Positions 16,745 through 27,601 of a stretch of 63,443 nt of DNA are shown here, one piece after another. A program made the translations under genes and the position numbers. How positions within the stretch are numbered: the first letter of the stretch is position 1; each line of letters opens with the position of its first letter. The notes beneath the pieces are model-generated. The model was given only the letters and a program-made list of their open reading frames with translations. It was not told where the DNA came from and did not search any database. The DNA is from Microbacteriaceae bacterium VKM Ac-2854 (GTDB taxonomy: Bacteria > Actinomycetota > Actinomycetes > Actinomycetales > Microbacteriaceae): the NCBI GenBank assembly GCA_013205085.1, contig JABMLH010000012.1:1-63443 (forward strand). The letters are read 5' to 3'.

Positions 16745-17188
16745 ATGCCCATGATCGACGTCTACGCCACCGCCGGAACCTTCGCCGACAAGCACCAGCT
16801 CGCCATCGATCTCGCCTCCGCGCTGATGACTATCGAGCAGGTGCCGAACATCCCGATGTTCCGCACGAACACCGTCGCGTTCGTGCACGAGCTGCCGGCC
16901 GGAGATCTCGCGAACGTCGACGGCGACAGCAACGGTGTGCGGGTGCAGGTGCTGACCAACGAGGGTGGCCTCGACCGCGACAAGCAGGTTGCCGTCGTCG
17001 CTCGACTCACCGACATCGTCGCGGTGACCGCGGGCGACGAGAGCCTTCGTGGGCGCACCTGGGTGCTGCTGACCGAGGCGACGCAGGGCGGCTGGGGCCT
17101 GCAGGGGCACGCCAACACCAACGACGACCTCGTCGCCGCCGCTCGCGCCGAGATCGCCGCGCTACAGGCCGCAGCCGCGCAGGGCTAG
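16745..17188 (+). CDS. 4-oxalocrotonate tautomerase-family protein
   Basis: A 147-residue protein beginning MPMIDVYATAGTF. The Pro that follows the initiator Met is the catalytic residue of the tautomerase superfamily. At 147 residues it is the long, fused-subunit-like form, consistent with a cis-3-chloroacrylic acid dehalogenase / MSAD-like fold, though activity cannot be told. GAGGAGAA precedes the ATG. It is convergent with and overlaps by 3-4 bp the stop of a TetR gene. A perfect palindrome in its promoter suggests repression by a dedicated regulator. Confidence 0.8.
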   Translation: MPMIDVYATAGTFADKHQLAIDLASALMTIEQVPNIPMFRTNTVAFVHELPAGDLANVDGDSNGVRVQVLTNEGGLDRDKQVAVVARLTDIVAVTAGDESLRGRTWVLLTEATQGGWGLQGHANTNDDLVAAARAEIAALQAAAAQG

Positions 17189-17844
17189 GCCTTCGGGATC
17201 CCCGCCGCGGGCAGGATCACTCCGTCGATCACCGAGATGATGTAGTCGCGATCCACCGGCTTGTTCAGCATCAGGGTTCGGTAGAACGCCATCGAGGGTG
17301 AGATCGCCGCGATCATCGCGACGTCCACGTCGGCGCTGATCTCGCCGCGATCGATCGCGCGCTGCAGGAACATCCGATTGATCCGGGCTCGGGGTTCGAC
17401 GATCGCCGCCGCGGCGGCCTTCGCGAACTCCGGGTCGCGGGCGACCATCGACATCAGACCCGCCATGATCCGGAGCTTGCGCTCGCCGTCCTCGATCGCG
17501 TGCGGGCGGATCATCGCGACGAGGTCGCCGCGCAGCGAGCCGGTGTCAGGAAGGTTCGCCTCGTCGATGTCGGCTTTTTTCATGCACGCGACCGCCTCGA
17601 TCACGAGCTCCTCCTTGGAGCCCCAGCGCCGGTAGACGGTGGCCTTGCCGGCCTTCGCGCGGGCAGCGACCATGTCGACGGTCATCCGCTCGTAGCCCGT
17701 CTCGGCGAGGACGTCGAGCGCAGCGGCGAGGATCTCGGGGTCTCGGGTGTGGTCGCGCTTGCGACCGAGCTTGGGAGCGTCGGCGGCGGCGTCGACGGTC
17801 GCCTCGGCGGCGGTCTCGGCTTCGGCGAGGTCGAGCGGCGTCAT
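17185..17844 (-). CDS. TetR/AcrR family regulator of the divergent MFS pump
   Basis: A 219-residue regulator. After an Ala/Glu-rich leader comes the HTH, ILAAALDVLAETGYERMTVD, then KAGKATVYRRWGSKEELV. The C-terminal domain carries KPVDRDYIISVIDGVILP. The start at 17844 has GGGAG 8 bp upstream; a longer in-frame start at 17898 falls inside a good -10 box and is unlikely. It is divergent from an EmrB/QacA-type exporter, the usual arrangement for a drug-pump repressor. Confidence 0.9.
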   Translation of the reverse strand: MTPLDLAEAETAAEATVDAAADAPKLGRKRDHTRDPEILAAALDVLAETGYERMTVDMVAARAKAGKATVYRRWGSKEELVIEAVACMKKADIDEANLPDTGSLRGDLVAMIRPHAIEDGERKLRIMAGLMSMVARDPEFAKAAAAAIVEPRARINRMFLQRAIDRGEISADVDVAMIAAISPSMAFYRTLMLNKPVDRDYIISVIDGVILPAAGIPKA

Positions 17845-17896
17845 CGCAGCTGCTCCCATCTGCCCGCAGGGGATCGCGGGCGTTGAATCTCCGACC

Positions 17897-17979
17897 ATTG
17901 TAGGCCATTTCCCCGATATTCAAGACTGAGTAGATCCGAAACTTCGCAGTTCCGTAACTCGCGAGTTTCGTATAGAGTC
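17897..17979. promoter_or_regulatory. divergent promoters and operator, tetR/MFS
   Basis: On the minus strand TTGAAT, 15 bp, TACAAT (complement of 17918-17923 and 17897-17902) drives tetR. On the plus strand TATAGAGT (17971-17978) lies 7-9 nt before the MFS ATG at 17986, which has no Shine-Dalgarno, so that mRNA may be leaderless. A perfect palindrome AACTCGCGAGTT (17956-17967) covers the spacer and overlaps a larger inverted repeat GAAACTTCGCAG...CGCGAGTTTC; this is the likely TetR operator. Confidence 0.65.
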
Positions 17980-17985
17980 GCCGTT

Positions 17986-19488
17986 ATGCCTTCGACTACT
18001 CCGACCGATCCGGTCGTTTCGACGCGGCGCTGGTGGACCCTCACCACCGTCGCCCTCGCGCAACTCATGGTGGTGCTCGACGCGACCGTCGTGAACATCG
18101 CCCTCCCCGCGGCCCAGGCCGACCTCGACTTCTCCGACGGTCAGCGCCAGTGGGTCATCACCGCGTACTCCCTCGCTTTCGCCAGCCTGCTGCTGCTCGG
18201 CGGGCGCCTCTCCGACCTCATCGGCCGCAAGCGCACCTTCGTGATCGGCCTGATCGGCTTCGCCCTCGCCTCCGCCCTGGGTGGCGCCGCCGGCAGCTTC
18301 GAGATGCTCGTCGCCGCCCGCGCCCTGCAGGGCGTCTTCGGCGCGCTGCTCGCGCCGACCGCTCTCGCCGTGCTGACCACCACCTTCACCATTCCGAAGG
18401 AGCGCGCTCGCGCGTTCGGCGTCTTCGGCGCGATCGCCGGCGCCGGCGGCGCCGTGGGCCTGCTGCTCGGTGGTGTCCTCACCGAGAACCTCGACTGGCG
18501 CTGGAACCTGTACATCAATGTCGTGATCGCGGTCGTCGCCGTCATCGGCGCCTTCCTCTTCGTCGACCACCTCGAGCGCACCGGCCCGCGGCCGAAGCTC
18601 GACGTGCCCGGCACCGTTCTGGTCTCCGGCGCGCTGTTCGGCCTCGTCTTCGGCTTCTCCAACGCCGAGACCGACGGTTGGGACTCGCCGGCCACGTGGG
18701 GGATGCTCGCCGGTGCGGTGGTGCTCCTGGTCGCGTTCGTGCTGTGGCAGCGCCGCGCCGCGCATCCGCTGCTGCCGCTGTCGATCGTGCTCGACCGCAA
18801 CCGCGGTGCGGCGTACGCCTCCGTGCTGATCGCCGGTGCCGGGATGTTCGGCATCTTCCTCTTCGTCACCTACTACCTGCAGGTCTCCCTCGGCTTCTCG
18901 CCGATCCAGACCGGACTGTCGTTCCTGCCGATGATCGGCATGCTCGTGCTGGCCGCTCAGCTGGGCACGAACATCTTCGTGCCGCGCTTCGGCCCGAAGA
19001 TCATGGTGCCGTTCGGTATGACGCTCGGTGTGATCGCGATGGTGATGCTGACGCGTCTCGACCTCGACAGCAACTACGCGGCGAACGTGCTGCCCGCCCT
19101 GATGGTGATGGGCTTCGCGATGGGCTCGATCATGCCCGCCTCGATGCAGACCGCCACGCTGGGCGTGGACCGCCAGTTCGCCGGCGTCGCGTCGGCCATG
19201 GTCAACACCAGCCAGCAGGTCGGCGGATCCATCGGCACCGCGCTGCTGAACACCCTCGCCGCCAGTGCGGCCGCCGATTACATCGCCGCGAACGCCCCGG
19301 CCACCGCCGCGGTCGCCGCACAGGCCGCGATCCAGAGCTACGCCACCGCGTACTGGTGGGGCGCCGGCTTCTTCGCCGTCGGCGCGGTGCTGTCGGCGCT
19401 GCTGTTCCGCCGCAAGGGCCAGGGCCTCTCGCTCGCCAACGCGCACACCGCGCCGGCGGCGGACGCGGAGCCGGTGCTCGCGCACTAG
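17986..19488 (+). CDS. MFS drug exporter, DHA2 (EmrB/QacA) family
   Basis: A 500-residue transporter with about 14 membrane segments. Signature regions: LMVVLDATVVNIALPAAQ in TM1, the loop GGRLSDLIGRKRTF between TM2 and TM3, and motif C-like GAIAGAGGAVGLLLGGVL in TM5. Members expel cationic drugs, dyes or antibiotics in exchange for protons. The divergent TetR gene and the operator between them indicate inducible expression. Followed by a long perfect hairpin terminator. Confidence 0.92.
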   Translation: MPSTTPTDPVVSTRRWWTLTTVALAQLMVVLDATVVNIALPAAQADLDFSDGQRQWVITAYSLAFASLLLLGGRLSDLIGRKRTFVIGLIGFALASALGGAAGSFEMLVAARALQGVFGALLAPTALAVLTTTFTIPKERARAFGVFGAIAGAGGAVGLLLGGVLTENLDWRWNLYINVVIAVVAVIGAFLFVDHLERTGPRPKLDVPGTVLVSGALFGLVFGFSNAETDGWDSPATWGMLAGAVVLLVAFVLWQRRAAHPLLPLSIVLDRNRGAAYASVLIAGAGMFGIFLFVTYYLQVSLGFSPIQTGLSFLPMIGMLVLAAQLGTNIFVPRFGPKIMVPFGMTLGVIAMVMLTRLDLDSNYAANVLPALMVMGFAMGSIMPASMQTATLGVDRQFAGVASAMVNTSQQVGGSIGTALLNTLAASAAADYIAANAPATAAVAAQAAIQSYATAYWWGAGFFAVGAVLSALLFRRKGQGLSLANAHTAPAADAEPVLAH

Positions 19489-19505
19489 CGGCGCCCGCTC
19501 TTCCA

Positions 19506-19560
19506 GAAGGGGGTTGTCACTCCGTCCCGCTATCGGTGGGACGGAGTGGCAACCCCCTTC
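19506..19560 (+). terminator. long hairpin terminator (GTTGTCA family)
   Basis: A 23-bp stem: GAAGGGGGTTGTCACTCCG continuing to 19528, paired with GGGACGGAGTGGCAACCCCC continuing to 19560, with one wobble, around a 9-nt loop. It lies 18 bp after the MFS stop. The arm sequence GGGTTGTCACT recurs at 27536 and, as GGGTTGTCAGT, in the array at 62299-62872. Confidence 0.85.
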
Positions 19561-19662
19561 GGCGTCGGCGCTGCCCCCTGTTCGGGATGAGCGGCCGCGG
19601 TGAGTCGGCGCTAGCCTTCCGATCAACTCGCGCGTGCGGTGCGGGTGTCGGGAGGGGACCCC

Positions 19663-21483
19663 ATGATCCAACGCACCACGGCGCTCGTCTGCGCACTCCT
19701 GCTCGCCGCGTTGTTCGGGGCGGTCGGCTCGACGTCGGCCGTCGCGGCCACCGCACAGGGTACGGTCCGCGGTACCGTCCTGGGCGAAGGGTCGGGACCG
19801 CTCGATGCCGTCGACGTGATCGCCTTCGGTCCGTCCGGCTACGAGGAGGCGCGCGCCACGACGAACAGCGCCGGCCAGTACGAACTCCCGCTGGATCCGG
19901 GTTCGTACCCGCTCGTGTTCCAGCCCCAGAACGAGAGCCGCTGGGCGGGTCAGGTCTGGGGCGGCGGCGTCGACCTCGATGACGGGACGGACGTCGTGGT
20001 GACGCCGGGTTCGACCGTCACGGCGGATGCGACCCTCATCGTCGGCTCGACGATCTCCGGCACCGTCACCTGCGGCGGCGAGCCGATCGCCGGGGTGGGC
20101 GTCGCAGGGCAGAACGGAGCGGTCGGTCGGACCGCGACGAGCGCCGATGACGGCAGCTACCGGATCGTCGGCGCGAGCCCGGGCGAGACCGAGGTGTACT
20201 TCACGGGCACGGGCGATTGCCTCGGCGGGGCCTGGAACGGTGTCACGATCGGCGACCTCCCGACCCCGCTGCTAGTGACGCCGGGTGAGGACCGCGGGGG
20301 CATCGATGCCGATCTCGAACTCGGCGGATCACTGCGCGGGGTGGTGACAGCGGCGTCGGGAGAACCGACCCAAGGCAATATCAACGTCTACGCCGTCACG
20401 GACACCGCGGCTGTGGGCCCGCTCGTCGCGTCTTGGCCGGCTTACTCGGGTGAGGACGACGGCTACGTGGTGCACGCGATCCCCGAAGGCGACTACCTTG
20501 TGCAGTACCAGGCGCTCTACGGATCTCGCGACCAGTGGTATTCGGGGGCGCCGACCAGCGCCGGCGCGGATACCGTGCACATCGCTCCGGGCGAGGCGAC
20601 GAGCGGGATCGACTTCGCGGCGATTCCGGGCGGAAGGATCGAGGGCGCGGTCGGCGGGTACTACGGGGAGCACCCGTCGTTCCTGCAGATCACGGCGACA
20701 CTTGTGGGTGCGCCTCCGGGGGAGGGCATCCGCACCGCGGTGGTCGAGCCGGATGGCGGCTACGTGATCACGGATCTCGCGACGGGTGAATACATCGTCA
20801 ACGCGCCGAGCCTGCGCGATGAGGCGTTTCGGTCGCTGACGGCCCGGGCGTGGTACGACGATGCTTCCTCGGCCCGGATGGCAGAACCGGTGCCGGTTGT
20901 CGAGATGGAGACCACGAGTGGCATCGACTTCAGCCTGCTGCCGAGTGCTTCGATCTCGGGAACAGTCACCGCCGTTGACGAGGCCGGCCGGGCATCCGCT
21001 CTGACGGCGCCAGTCGAGGTGACGGTGCTTGAGCAGACGGATGAAGGCTGGCTGCCCGTGCAGGGCGAGCTGGCCGGTGCGTCCGTCGACCAGGCCGACG
21101 GCGGATACACCGTGGACGGCCTCGGCCCTGGTACGTACCGCGTGCAGTTCGCCGGCTACGCGCAAGATCCTGACGAGCCCTACTACGGCACCGCGGGTGG
21201 CGACTCCGACATCGTGCTCGGTGTCGGCGAGCAGCGGACCGGCGTCGACGCGGTGATCGCGCCGGTGGGCGTGGTGATCGCGCCGCCGGTCACACCGGCG
21301 CCGAGCATTCCCCGTGCAGTACAGGCCGCTCTCGATCGTCTCGGCGTCGAGGCGGGCGACCCCCGGATCGCTGCGGCCTGCTCCGAGGTCAGCGACAAGG
21401 AACTGATGCGGCGTCTCGCGCGCTATGGCGTAATCGGTTCCGCCCCCGCTCTACGCGAGGCGCGGGCAGCGCTCTGCGGCTGA
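19663..21483 (+). CDS. secreted multi-domain carboxypeptidase-regulatory-like repeat protein
   Basis: A 606-residue exported protein. A Sec signal peptide (residues 1-31, TALVCALLLAALFGAV core, AVA|A cleavage) precedes about five beta-sandwich repeats of the carboxypeptidase-regulatory / CNA-B type, each with a pattern like GTVxGxVxxxG...Y.V..L.pG.Y.V.F. The C-terminus (last 60 residues) is a separate helical segment, PRAVQAALDRLGVEAGDPRI, ending with Cys. There is no LPXTG motif or C-terminal membrane anchor. GGGAGGGG precedes the ATG at 19663. Role unknown; such repeats usually serve as stalks or binding modules at the cell surface. Confidence 0.8.
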   Translation: MIQRTTALVCALLLAALFGAVGSTSAVAATAQGTVRGTVLGEGSGPLDAVDVIAFGPSGYEEARATTNSAGQYELPLDPGSYPLVFQPQNESRWAGQVWGGGVDLDDGTDVVVTPGSTVTADATLIVGSTISGTVTCGGEPIAGVGVAGQNGAVGRTATSADDGSYRIVGASPGETEVYFTGTGDCLGGAWNGVTIGDLPTPLLVTPGEDRGGIDADLELGGSLRGVVTAASGEPTQGNINVYAVTDTAAVGPLVASWPAYSGEDDGYVVHAIPEGDYLVQYQALYGSRDQWYSGAPTSAGADTVHIAPGEATSGIDFAAIPGGRIEGAVGGYYGEHPSFLQITATLVGAPPGEGIRTAVVEPDGGYVITDLATGEYIVNAPSLRDEAFRSLTARAWYDDASSARMAEPVPVVEMETTSGIDFSLLPSASISGTVTAVDEAGRASALTAPVEVTVLEQTDEGWLPVQGELAGASVDQADGGYTVDGLGPGTYRVQFAGYAQDPDEPYYGTAGGDSDIVLGVGEQRTGVDAVIAPVGVVIAPPVTPAPSIPRAVQAALDRLGVEAGDPRIAAACSEVSDKELMRRLARYGVIGSAPALREARAALCG

Positions 21484-21519
21484 TGCAACCGATAGCGGGT
21501 GCGAAACCGGTTCGTGTGT

Positions 21520-21631
21520 GAAACGAAGGACGGCGCGACGTCGCACCCTCCTTGCGCCACTCCGGATCCGCGCAATCACGCGGATCTCGGCGACTGCGGT
21601 GAAGGTGGCCGACTGCGCCGTCCTTCGTTCC
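21520..21631. repeat. structured hairpin element, copy 1
   Basis: Outer stem AACGAAGGACGGCGC (21522-21536) pairs perfectly with GCGCCGTCCTTCGTT (21615-21629). An inner hairpin GATCCGCG-CAATCA-CGCGGATC (21565-21586) is identical in copy 2. The unpaired segments CGCACCCTCC and GGTGGCCG are also shared. It lies in the 374-bp gap between the secreted protein gene and the HEAT gene, where I see no ORF worth calling. Confidence 0.75.
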
Positions 21632-21666
21632 GTACGACCCGTCGGCCCGAGTGCCGACGGCGTCCT

Positions 21667-21787
21667 GTATGAAATGTCGGACGGGGTGGGAACGCACCCT
21701 CCGGCGCGCCGTCAGGATCCGCGCAATCACGCGGATCTTGTGGCCAGCTGAGGAGGTGGCCGCCGGGCGCATCCGACATTTCACACG
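21667..21787. repeat. structured hairpin element, copy 2
   Basis: Homologous to the element at 21520 but with a different outer stem: TGAAATGTCGGA (21670-21681) pairs perfectly with TCCGACATTTCA (21772-21783). The inner hairpin GATCCGCG-CAATCA-CGCGGATC (21716-21737) and the CGCACCCTCC segment are kept. Both arms have changed while pairing is retained, which points to selection for structure. Confidence 0.75.
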
Positions 21788-21857
21788 CGCCCGGCCCGGC
21801 ACCGGCACAGTCGCCTCGCCGTTTCGATCTGTCGGCGGCGAGGCGGCGAAGTCGGAG

Positions 21858-22424
21858 TTACTTCAGGGAGTCGGCGGCCTGCTGGGCGGCGCGGCGGACG
21901 TCGCGGTCGGGGTCGCGAAGCATGGCGGTGAGCGTGTGCACGACGGAGGCGGCGAACTCGCCGCCCGAGTCGCGGCCGGAGGCGGTTCCGGCGGCGGCGA
22001 TGGCGGCCAGCGCACGGGCGCCGGCGGCGCGGACGCGGGGGTTCTCGTCGGTGGTCAGGCGGGCAAGCTTCTTCTGCCCGCCGAGGACGCGCTCGGTGCA
22101 GACGCGGGCGCACATCTCGCGCACGCGCCAGGCGGGATTCGCGAGGCCGGCGAGAACTGCATCCGTCGCCTTCTCATCCCAGACGTAGAGCAGGGCGCGG
22201 GCGCCCCAGAGCTCGGGCCAGTACAGCGACGGCGCGCCCTTGAGGATGCCGTCGGCGTGCTCGCCGCCGACCACGAGCAGGAACGACTCGCCCTCGTAGC
22301 CGCCCTGGAGCAGGGCGGCGGCGCGCAGCGCGACGGCGGATTCGCTCTCGCGGGCGACCTGGGTGCGGATCCGCTCCTCGAGGGAGTCGGTGAGGGAGAC
22401 GGTCGGTTCGTTGTCGTGTGCCAT
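21858..22424 (-). CDS. HEAT-repeat protein
   Basis: A 188-residue soluble protein of unknown function. Residues 60-188 form about three HEAT/Armadillo-like helical repeats (GLANPAWRVREMCARVC, TDENPRVRAAGARALAAI, LRDPDRDVRRAAQQAADSL). Start at 22424 is the ATG of MAHDNEPTV with GGGAAG upstream. It is downstream of the type III glutamine synthetase on the same strand but separated from it by an inverted repeat, so cotranscription is uncertain. HEAT repeats usually mediate protein contacts. Confidence 0.8.
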   Translation of the reverse strand: MAHDNEPTVSLTDSLEERIRTQVARESESAVALRAAALLQGGYEGESFLLVVGGEHADGILKGAPSLYWPELWGARALLYVWDEKATDAVLAGLANPAWRVREMCARVCTERVLGGQKKLARLTTDENPRVRAAGARALAAIAAAGTASGRDSGGEFAASVVHTLTAMLRDPDRDVRRAAQQAADSLK

Positions 22425-22457
22425 GTGGCTTCCCAGGGTAGTCGCCCGAAAGACGAA

Positions 22458-22522
22458 CGCTGGTTGAGCCTGCCGAAGCCACATCCTGTGAAGGGGAGTG
22501 GTCTCGGCAAGCTCAACCAGCG
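22458..22522. repeat. inverted repeat between glnA-III and HEAT gene
   Basis: CGCTGGTTGAGCCTGCCGA pairs with TCGGCAAGCTCAACCAGCG around a loop (22458-22522). The same arm sequence, GGCAGGCTCAACCAGCG, occurs at 37147-37162. It lies 15 bp after the glutamine synthetase stop and probably serves as its terminator or mRNA 3' end. Confidence 0.75.
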
Positions 22523-22536
22523 GACGGCTGTCCGAA

Positions 22537-24714
<2,178 letters not shown>

Positions 24715-24846
24715 TGCTGCCCCTTTGCGCGGCTCACTGCTCCGCTACGGTCGGCGGAGTCGCTGAGCCAAAGCTACGGATGCGGTGTAGCGGGGGTGTT
24801 TCGGGGGCGTGACGGTCTCTCGCGTGTGTTGCCACGGATCCGAGGG

Positions 24847-24869
24847 CCGTGTCCCCGTGGAGGGGACGG
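24847..24869 (-). terminator. hairpin in the gap between a membrane-protein gene and glnN
   Basis: CCGTGTCCCC (24847-24856) pairs with GGGGACGG (24862-24869) with one bulge. It follows the stop of the membrane-protein gene at 24883, read on the minus strand. No T-tract follows. Confidence 0.45.
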
Positions 24870-24882
24870 TCGGCTGGTGCGA

Positions 24883-25695
24883 TCAGTGGTGGATGCAGTC
24901 GCCGAAGCGGGAGAAGCCGCTCGCGGTGACGTACGCGGCGTGATCCATCTCGAGCATCGAGGCCTCGAGGCAGCCGTCCGTCAGGGTGACTGTGACCCCG
25001 GTGACGCGCGGTTCGTCGGGCTGCAGGGTGGTGATCACGACCGCGTCCCCGGCGTAGCCGGCGCCCAGGACGGCGCGTTCGACCTGGGCCGCGGTCGGGA
25101 AGTCGTCGGCGATCAGGGGGCCGAGCGTATCGGCGAGCAGCGTGCGCGAACGCTCCATCGTCGCCTCCGTGCCGGGCGTGATCTCGGCGAAACGGGTGGC
25201 GTTCGCGGCGTCGCGCTCGGCGTGGGCCTGCTGGTTCATCCGCTCGGATCGCTGCACCTCCAGCGCGCGTTGCTCCGCCTGCGCCGCGGCCTCGCGCTGC
25301 TGAGCGGCGGCGACCTCGGGCAGCGGATTCGAGCGGATGAAGCCGGAGGCGAGCCCCGACCAGCCGAGGATGGAGATGAGCGCGAGCGCGGTCAGCGTGA
25401 CGCGGATGCGGTGGCCCGGCCTGTCGGAGCCACGGATGGTGAGTATGAGGCAGATCGCGGCGCTGACGATGTCGATCACGAGGCCGCTGATCAGCGGCGG
25501 GTACATCTCGCGGACCTGCTCCTCGGTCGCCGACGTCCCGATCGTGAAGATCGAACCCAGCGCGAGTACGGTGCCGGCGAACGGCGCGATCACGCAGCCG
25601 ATCAGCGCCCAGAACAGCACGGAGCCCGTCGAGCTCGAACGCGGATCCGGCGGCGACGGAGTCGCCGGAGTCGGCGCGGGATGGAGGGTGGTCAC
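24883..25695 (-). CDS. membrane protein of unknown function
   Basis: A 270-residue protein. A Pro/Ser-rich cytoplasmic start is followed by three hydrophobic segments (VLFWALIGCVIAPFAGTVLA, LISGLVIDIVSAAICLIL, VTLTALALISILGWSGLA), then a charged coiled-coil stretch (AAAQQREAAAQAEQRALEVQ) and a C-terminal globular part ending SRFGDCIHH with two Cys residues that could form a disulphide. Looks like a DUF4190-like membrane module fused to a unique extracytoplasmic domain. No family assigned. Confidence 0.65.
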   Translation of the reverse strand: MTTLHPAPTPATPSPPDPRSSSTGSVLFWALIGCVIAPFAGTVLALGSIFTIGTSATEEQVREMYPPLISGLVIDIVSAAICLILTIRGSDRPGHRIRVTLTALALISILGWSGLASGFIRSNPLPEVAAAQQREAAAQAEQRALEVQRSERMNQQAHAERDAANATRFAEITPGTEATMERSRTLLADTLGPLIADDFPTAAQVERAVLGAGYAGDAVVITTLQPDEPRVTGVTVTLTDGCLEASMLEMDHAAYVTASGFSRFGDCIHH

Positions 25696-25764
25696 CCCGT
25701 CACGGTAGGCGTCCGCGCGAGCGGGCAGTAGTCGGCACTTCGGCCGACAGCCGGTGTACCCCGG

Positions 25765-26211
25765 TCAGAGCGTTGCCGGCTGGTGCAGTGCGTCGACGAG
25801 GGGAGCGAGCTCGGGACTCGTGCGCGCCTCGTCGAGGGCGGCCTCCAGGGTCTCGTCGTGGACGGGACGTGCCTTCTCGAGCAGCGCCCGGCCGGCGGCG
25901 GTGAGCTCGGTGTAGACGCCGCGTCGATCGTCGGCGCAGAGCACGCGCGTGAGCAGGGCGCGATCCTCGAGCCGATTGACCAGTCGCGTAGTGGCGCTGC
26001 TGGACAGGGCGGCGGCGCGGGCGAGCTGCTGCATCCGCATGTGCCAGCCGTCCTGCCGGCTGAGTGCGTCGAGCACGGTGTACTCGATCACCGAGAGACC
26101 GGGGCCGGCCGAGAGGGCCTTCTCCAGGGCGGTGTCGATCGCGCCGTGCAGGGCGGCGAGGGTGCGCCAGCCCTGGGCGCGGACTTCGACGGCGTCGTCT
26201 TCGATGCTCAT
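25765..26211 (-). CDS. MarR family transcriptional regulator
   Basis: A 148-residue winged-helix repressor: VIEYTVLDALSRQDGWHMRM, then LARAAALSSSATTRLVNRLE as the recognition helix and the wing LLTRVLCADDRRGVYTELT. Start MSIEDDAVEV has GAGGAG upstream. Divergent from an MFS efflux gene, which is its probable target; inducer unknown. Confidence 0.9.
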   Translation of the reverse strand: MSIEDDAVEVRAQGWRTLAALHGAIDTALEKALSAGPGLSVIEYTVLDALSRQDGWHMRMQQLARAAALSSSATTRLVNRLEDRALLTRVLCADDRRGVYTELTAAGRALLEKARPVHDETLEAALDEARTSPELAPLVDALHQPATL

Positions 26212-26270
26212 CCGGGCTCCTCGTACGTTTCTCTCGCTGGTCGTCGTTGCTTGCGCGGATACCAAGCGTG

Positions 26271-26310
26271 TGCAACTATCTCTGGAGCACTTATGCGGCG
26301 TCTGCAACTA
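26271..26310. promoter_or_regulatory. direct repeats between marR and MFS gene
   Basis: TGCAACTA occurs at 26271-26278 and 26303-26310, 32 bp apart (three helical turns), in the 147-bp divergent region. They are candidate MarR half-sites or activator sites. There is no strong long palindrome here. Confidence 0.4.
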
Positions 26311-26358
26311 ACAGCGTACGCGTGCCGCTCCCCATCCGCATCCTTCTGGAGGCCCGCC

Positions 26359-27522
26359 ATGCCCATCGGACTCATCGCCCTCGCCCTCGGCGGCTTCGGC
26401 ATCGGACTCACCGAGTTCGTGATCGCCGGCCTGCTGCCGGAGGTCGCGGCCGACTTCGCCGTCACGGAGGCCGCGGCGGGGTGGCTGATCTCGGGCTACG
26501 CGCTCAGCGTCGCCGTCGGCGCGATCGCGCTGACCGCGGCCGTGACGCGGTTCTCGCGCAAGCGGGTGCTGCTGGCCCTGCTCATCCTGTTCATCGTCGG
26601 CAACCTGATCTCGGCGATCGCCCCCGACTACTCCGTGATGCTGCTGGGGCGGATCGTCGCGGCGCTGTGCCACGGCGCGTTCTTCGGTATCGGCGCCGTG
26701 GTCGCGGCCGACATGGTCGCGGCGGACAAGAAGGCCGGCGCGATCGCGGTGATGTTCACCGGGCTGACCCTGGCGAACGTGTTGGGCGTGCCGTTCGGCA
26801 CCTTCCTCGGCCAGGCGTTCGGCTGGCGCTCCACGTTCTGGGCCATCACCGCGATCGGCGTGATCGCGTTCGTGGGCATCCTCACGCTGGTGCCGAATGT
26901 GCGGCACGCGGCCGGGGCGGGCGGGCTGCGCGGCGAGCTGCGCGCGTTCCGCTCCGGCCAGGTCTGGCTCTCGCTCGTGGTCACCGTGCTCGGCTTCGGC
27001 GGCATGTTCGGCGCGTTCACCTACATCGCCTATACGCTCACCGAGGTGTCCGGCTTCGCCTCGGGCGCGGTGCCGTGGTTGCTGGTGCTGTTCGGAGTCG
27101 GGCTGTTCCTCGGCAACATCGCGGGCGGCAAGGCGGCCGACCGGCGACTCGACGCGACGCTGATCGTGGTGCTCGCCGCGCTGACCCTGGTGCTGGTCGC
27201 CTTCGCGGTGGTGGCCGCGAACCCGATCCTCACCCTGGTCGCGCTGTTCCTGATGGGGGCACTGGGATTCGCGACGGTGCCCGGACTGCAGACCCGGATC
27301 ATGCACTCCGCCGACGGCGCGGCCACGCTCGCCTCGAGCGCGAACATCGCCGCGTTCAACGTCGGCAACGCACTGGGGGCGTGGATCGGCGGCCTCACCA
27401 TCGCCGCCGGTCTCGGCTACACCTCGCCGCTGTGGGCGGGAGCCGGCATCACCGCGGCGGCGCTCGTGGTGATGGTGATCGCCGCGGTGTCGGCGAAGCG
27501 CCCGGTGCCGGCGCTCGTCTGA
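26359..27522 (+). CDS. MFS efflux transporter, DHA1 (AraJ/Cmx-like)
   Basis: A 387-residue 12-TM transporter. It begins GLIALALGGFGIGLTEFVIA, characteristic of the DHA1 sugar/chloramphenicol efflux group, with SAIAPDYSVMLLGRIVAALC in TM4 and motif C-like GLTLANVLGVPFGTFLGQ in TM5. GGAGG precedes the ATG at 26359. Divergent MarR regulator suggests inducible efflux of a toxic compound. Ends 13 bp before a strong bidirectional terminator. Confidence 0.9.
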   Translation: MPIGLIALALGGFGIGLTEFVIAGLLPEVAADFAVTEAAAGWLISGYALSVAVGAIALTAAVTRFSRKRVLLALLILFIVGNLISAIAPDYSVMLLGRIVAALCHGAFFGIGAVVAADMVAADKKAGAIAVMFTGLTLANVLGVPFGTFLGQAFGWRSTFWAITAIGVIAFVGILTLVPNVRHAAGAGGLRGELRAFRSGQVWLSLVVTVLGFGGMFGAFTYIAYTLTEVSGFASGAVPWLLVLFGVGLFLGNIAGGKAADRRLDATLIVVLAALTLVLVAFAVVAANPILTLVALFLMGALGFATVPGLQTRIMHSADGAATLASSANIAAFNVGNALGAWIGGLTIAAGLGYTSPLWAGAGITAAALVVMVIAAVSAKRPVPALV

Positions 27523-27535
27523 CGGGCGCGGCCCG

Positions 27536-27584
27536 AAAGGGTTGTCACTTTGTCGGTGAGTTCCCGACAAAGTGACAACCCTTT
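27536..27584. terminator. perfect 21-bp bidirectional terminator hairpin
   Basis: AAAGGGTTGTCACTTTGTCG (27536-27555, plus G) pairs perfectly with the arm at 27564-27584 around a 7-nt loop, ending CCTTTT. It lies between convergent genes and works in either direction because both outer edges are A/T-rich. It shares GGGTTGTCACT with the hairpin at 19506. Confidence 0.9.
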
Positions 27585-27601
27585 TCCCGCGTGGCGCTTC
27601 T

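Noticed and set aside
21389-21808. Small ORFs over the two structured elements
   Set aside because: Translations repeat the hairpin sequence in several frames and have no start signals; the conserved feature is base pairing, not coding.
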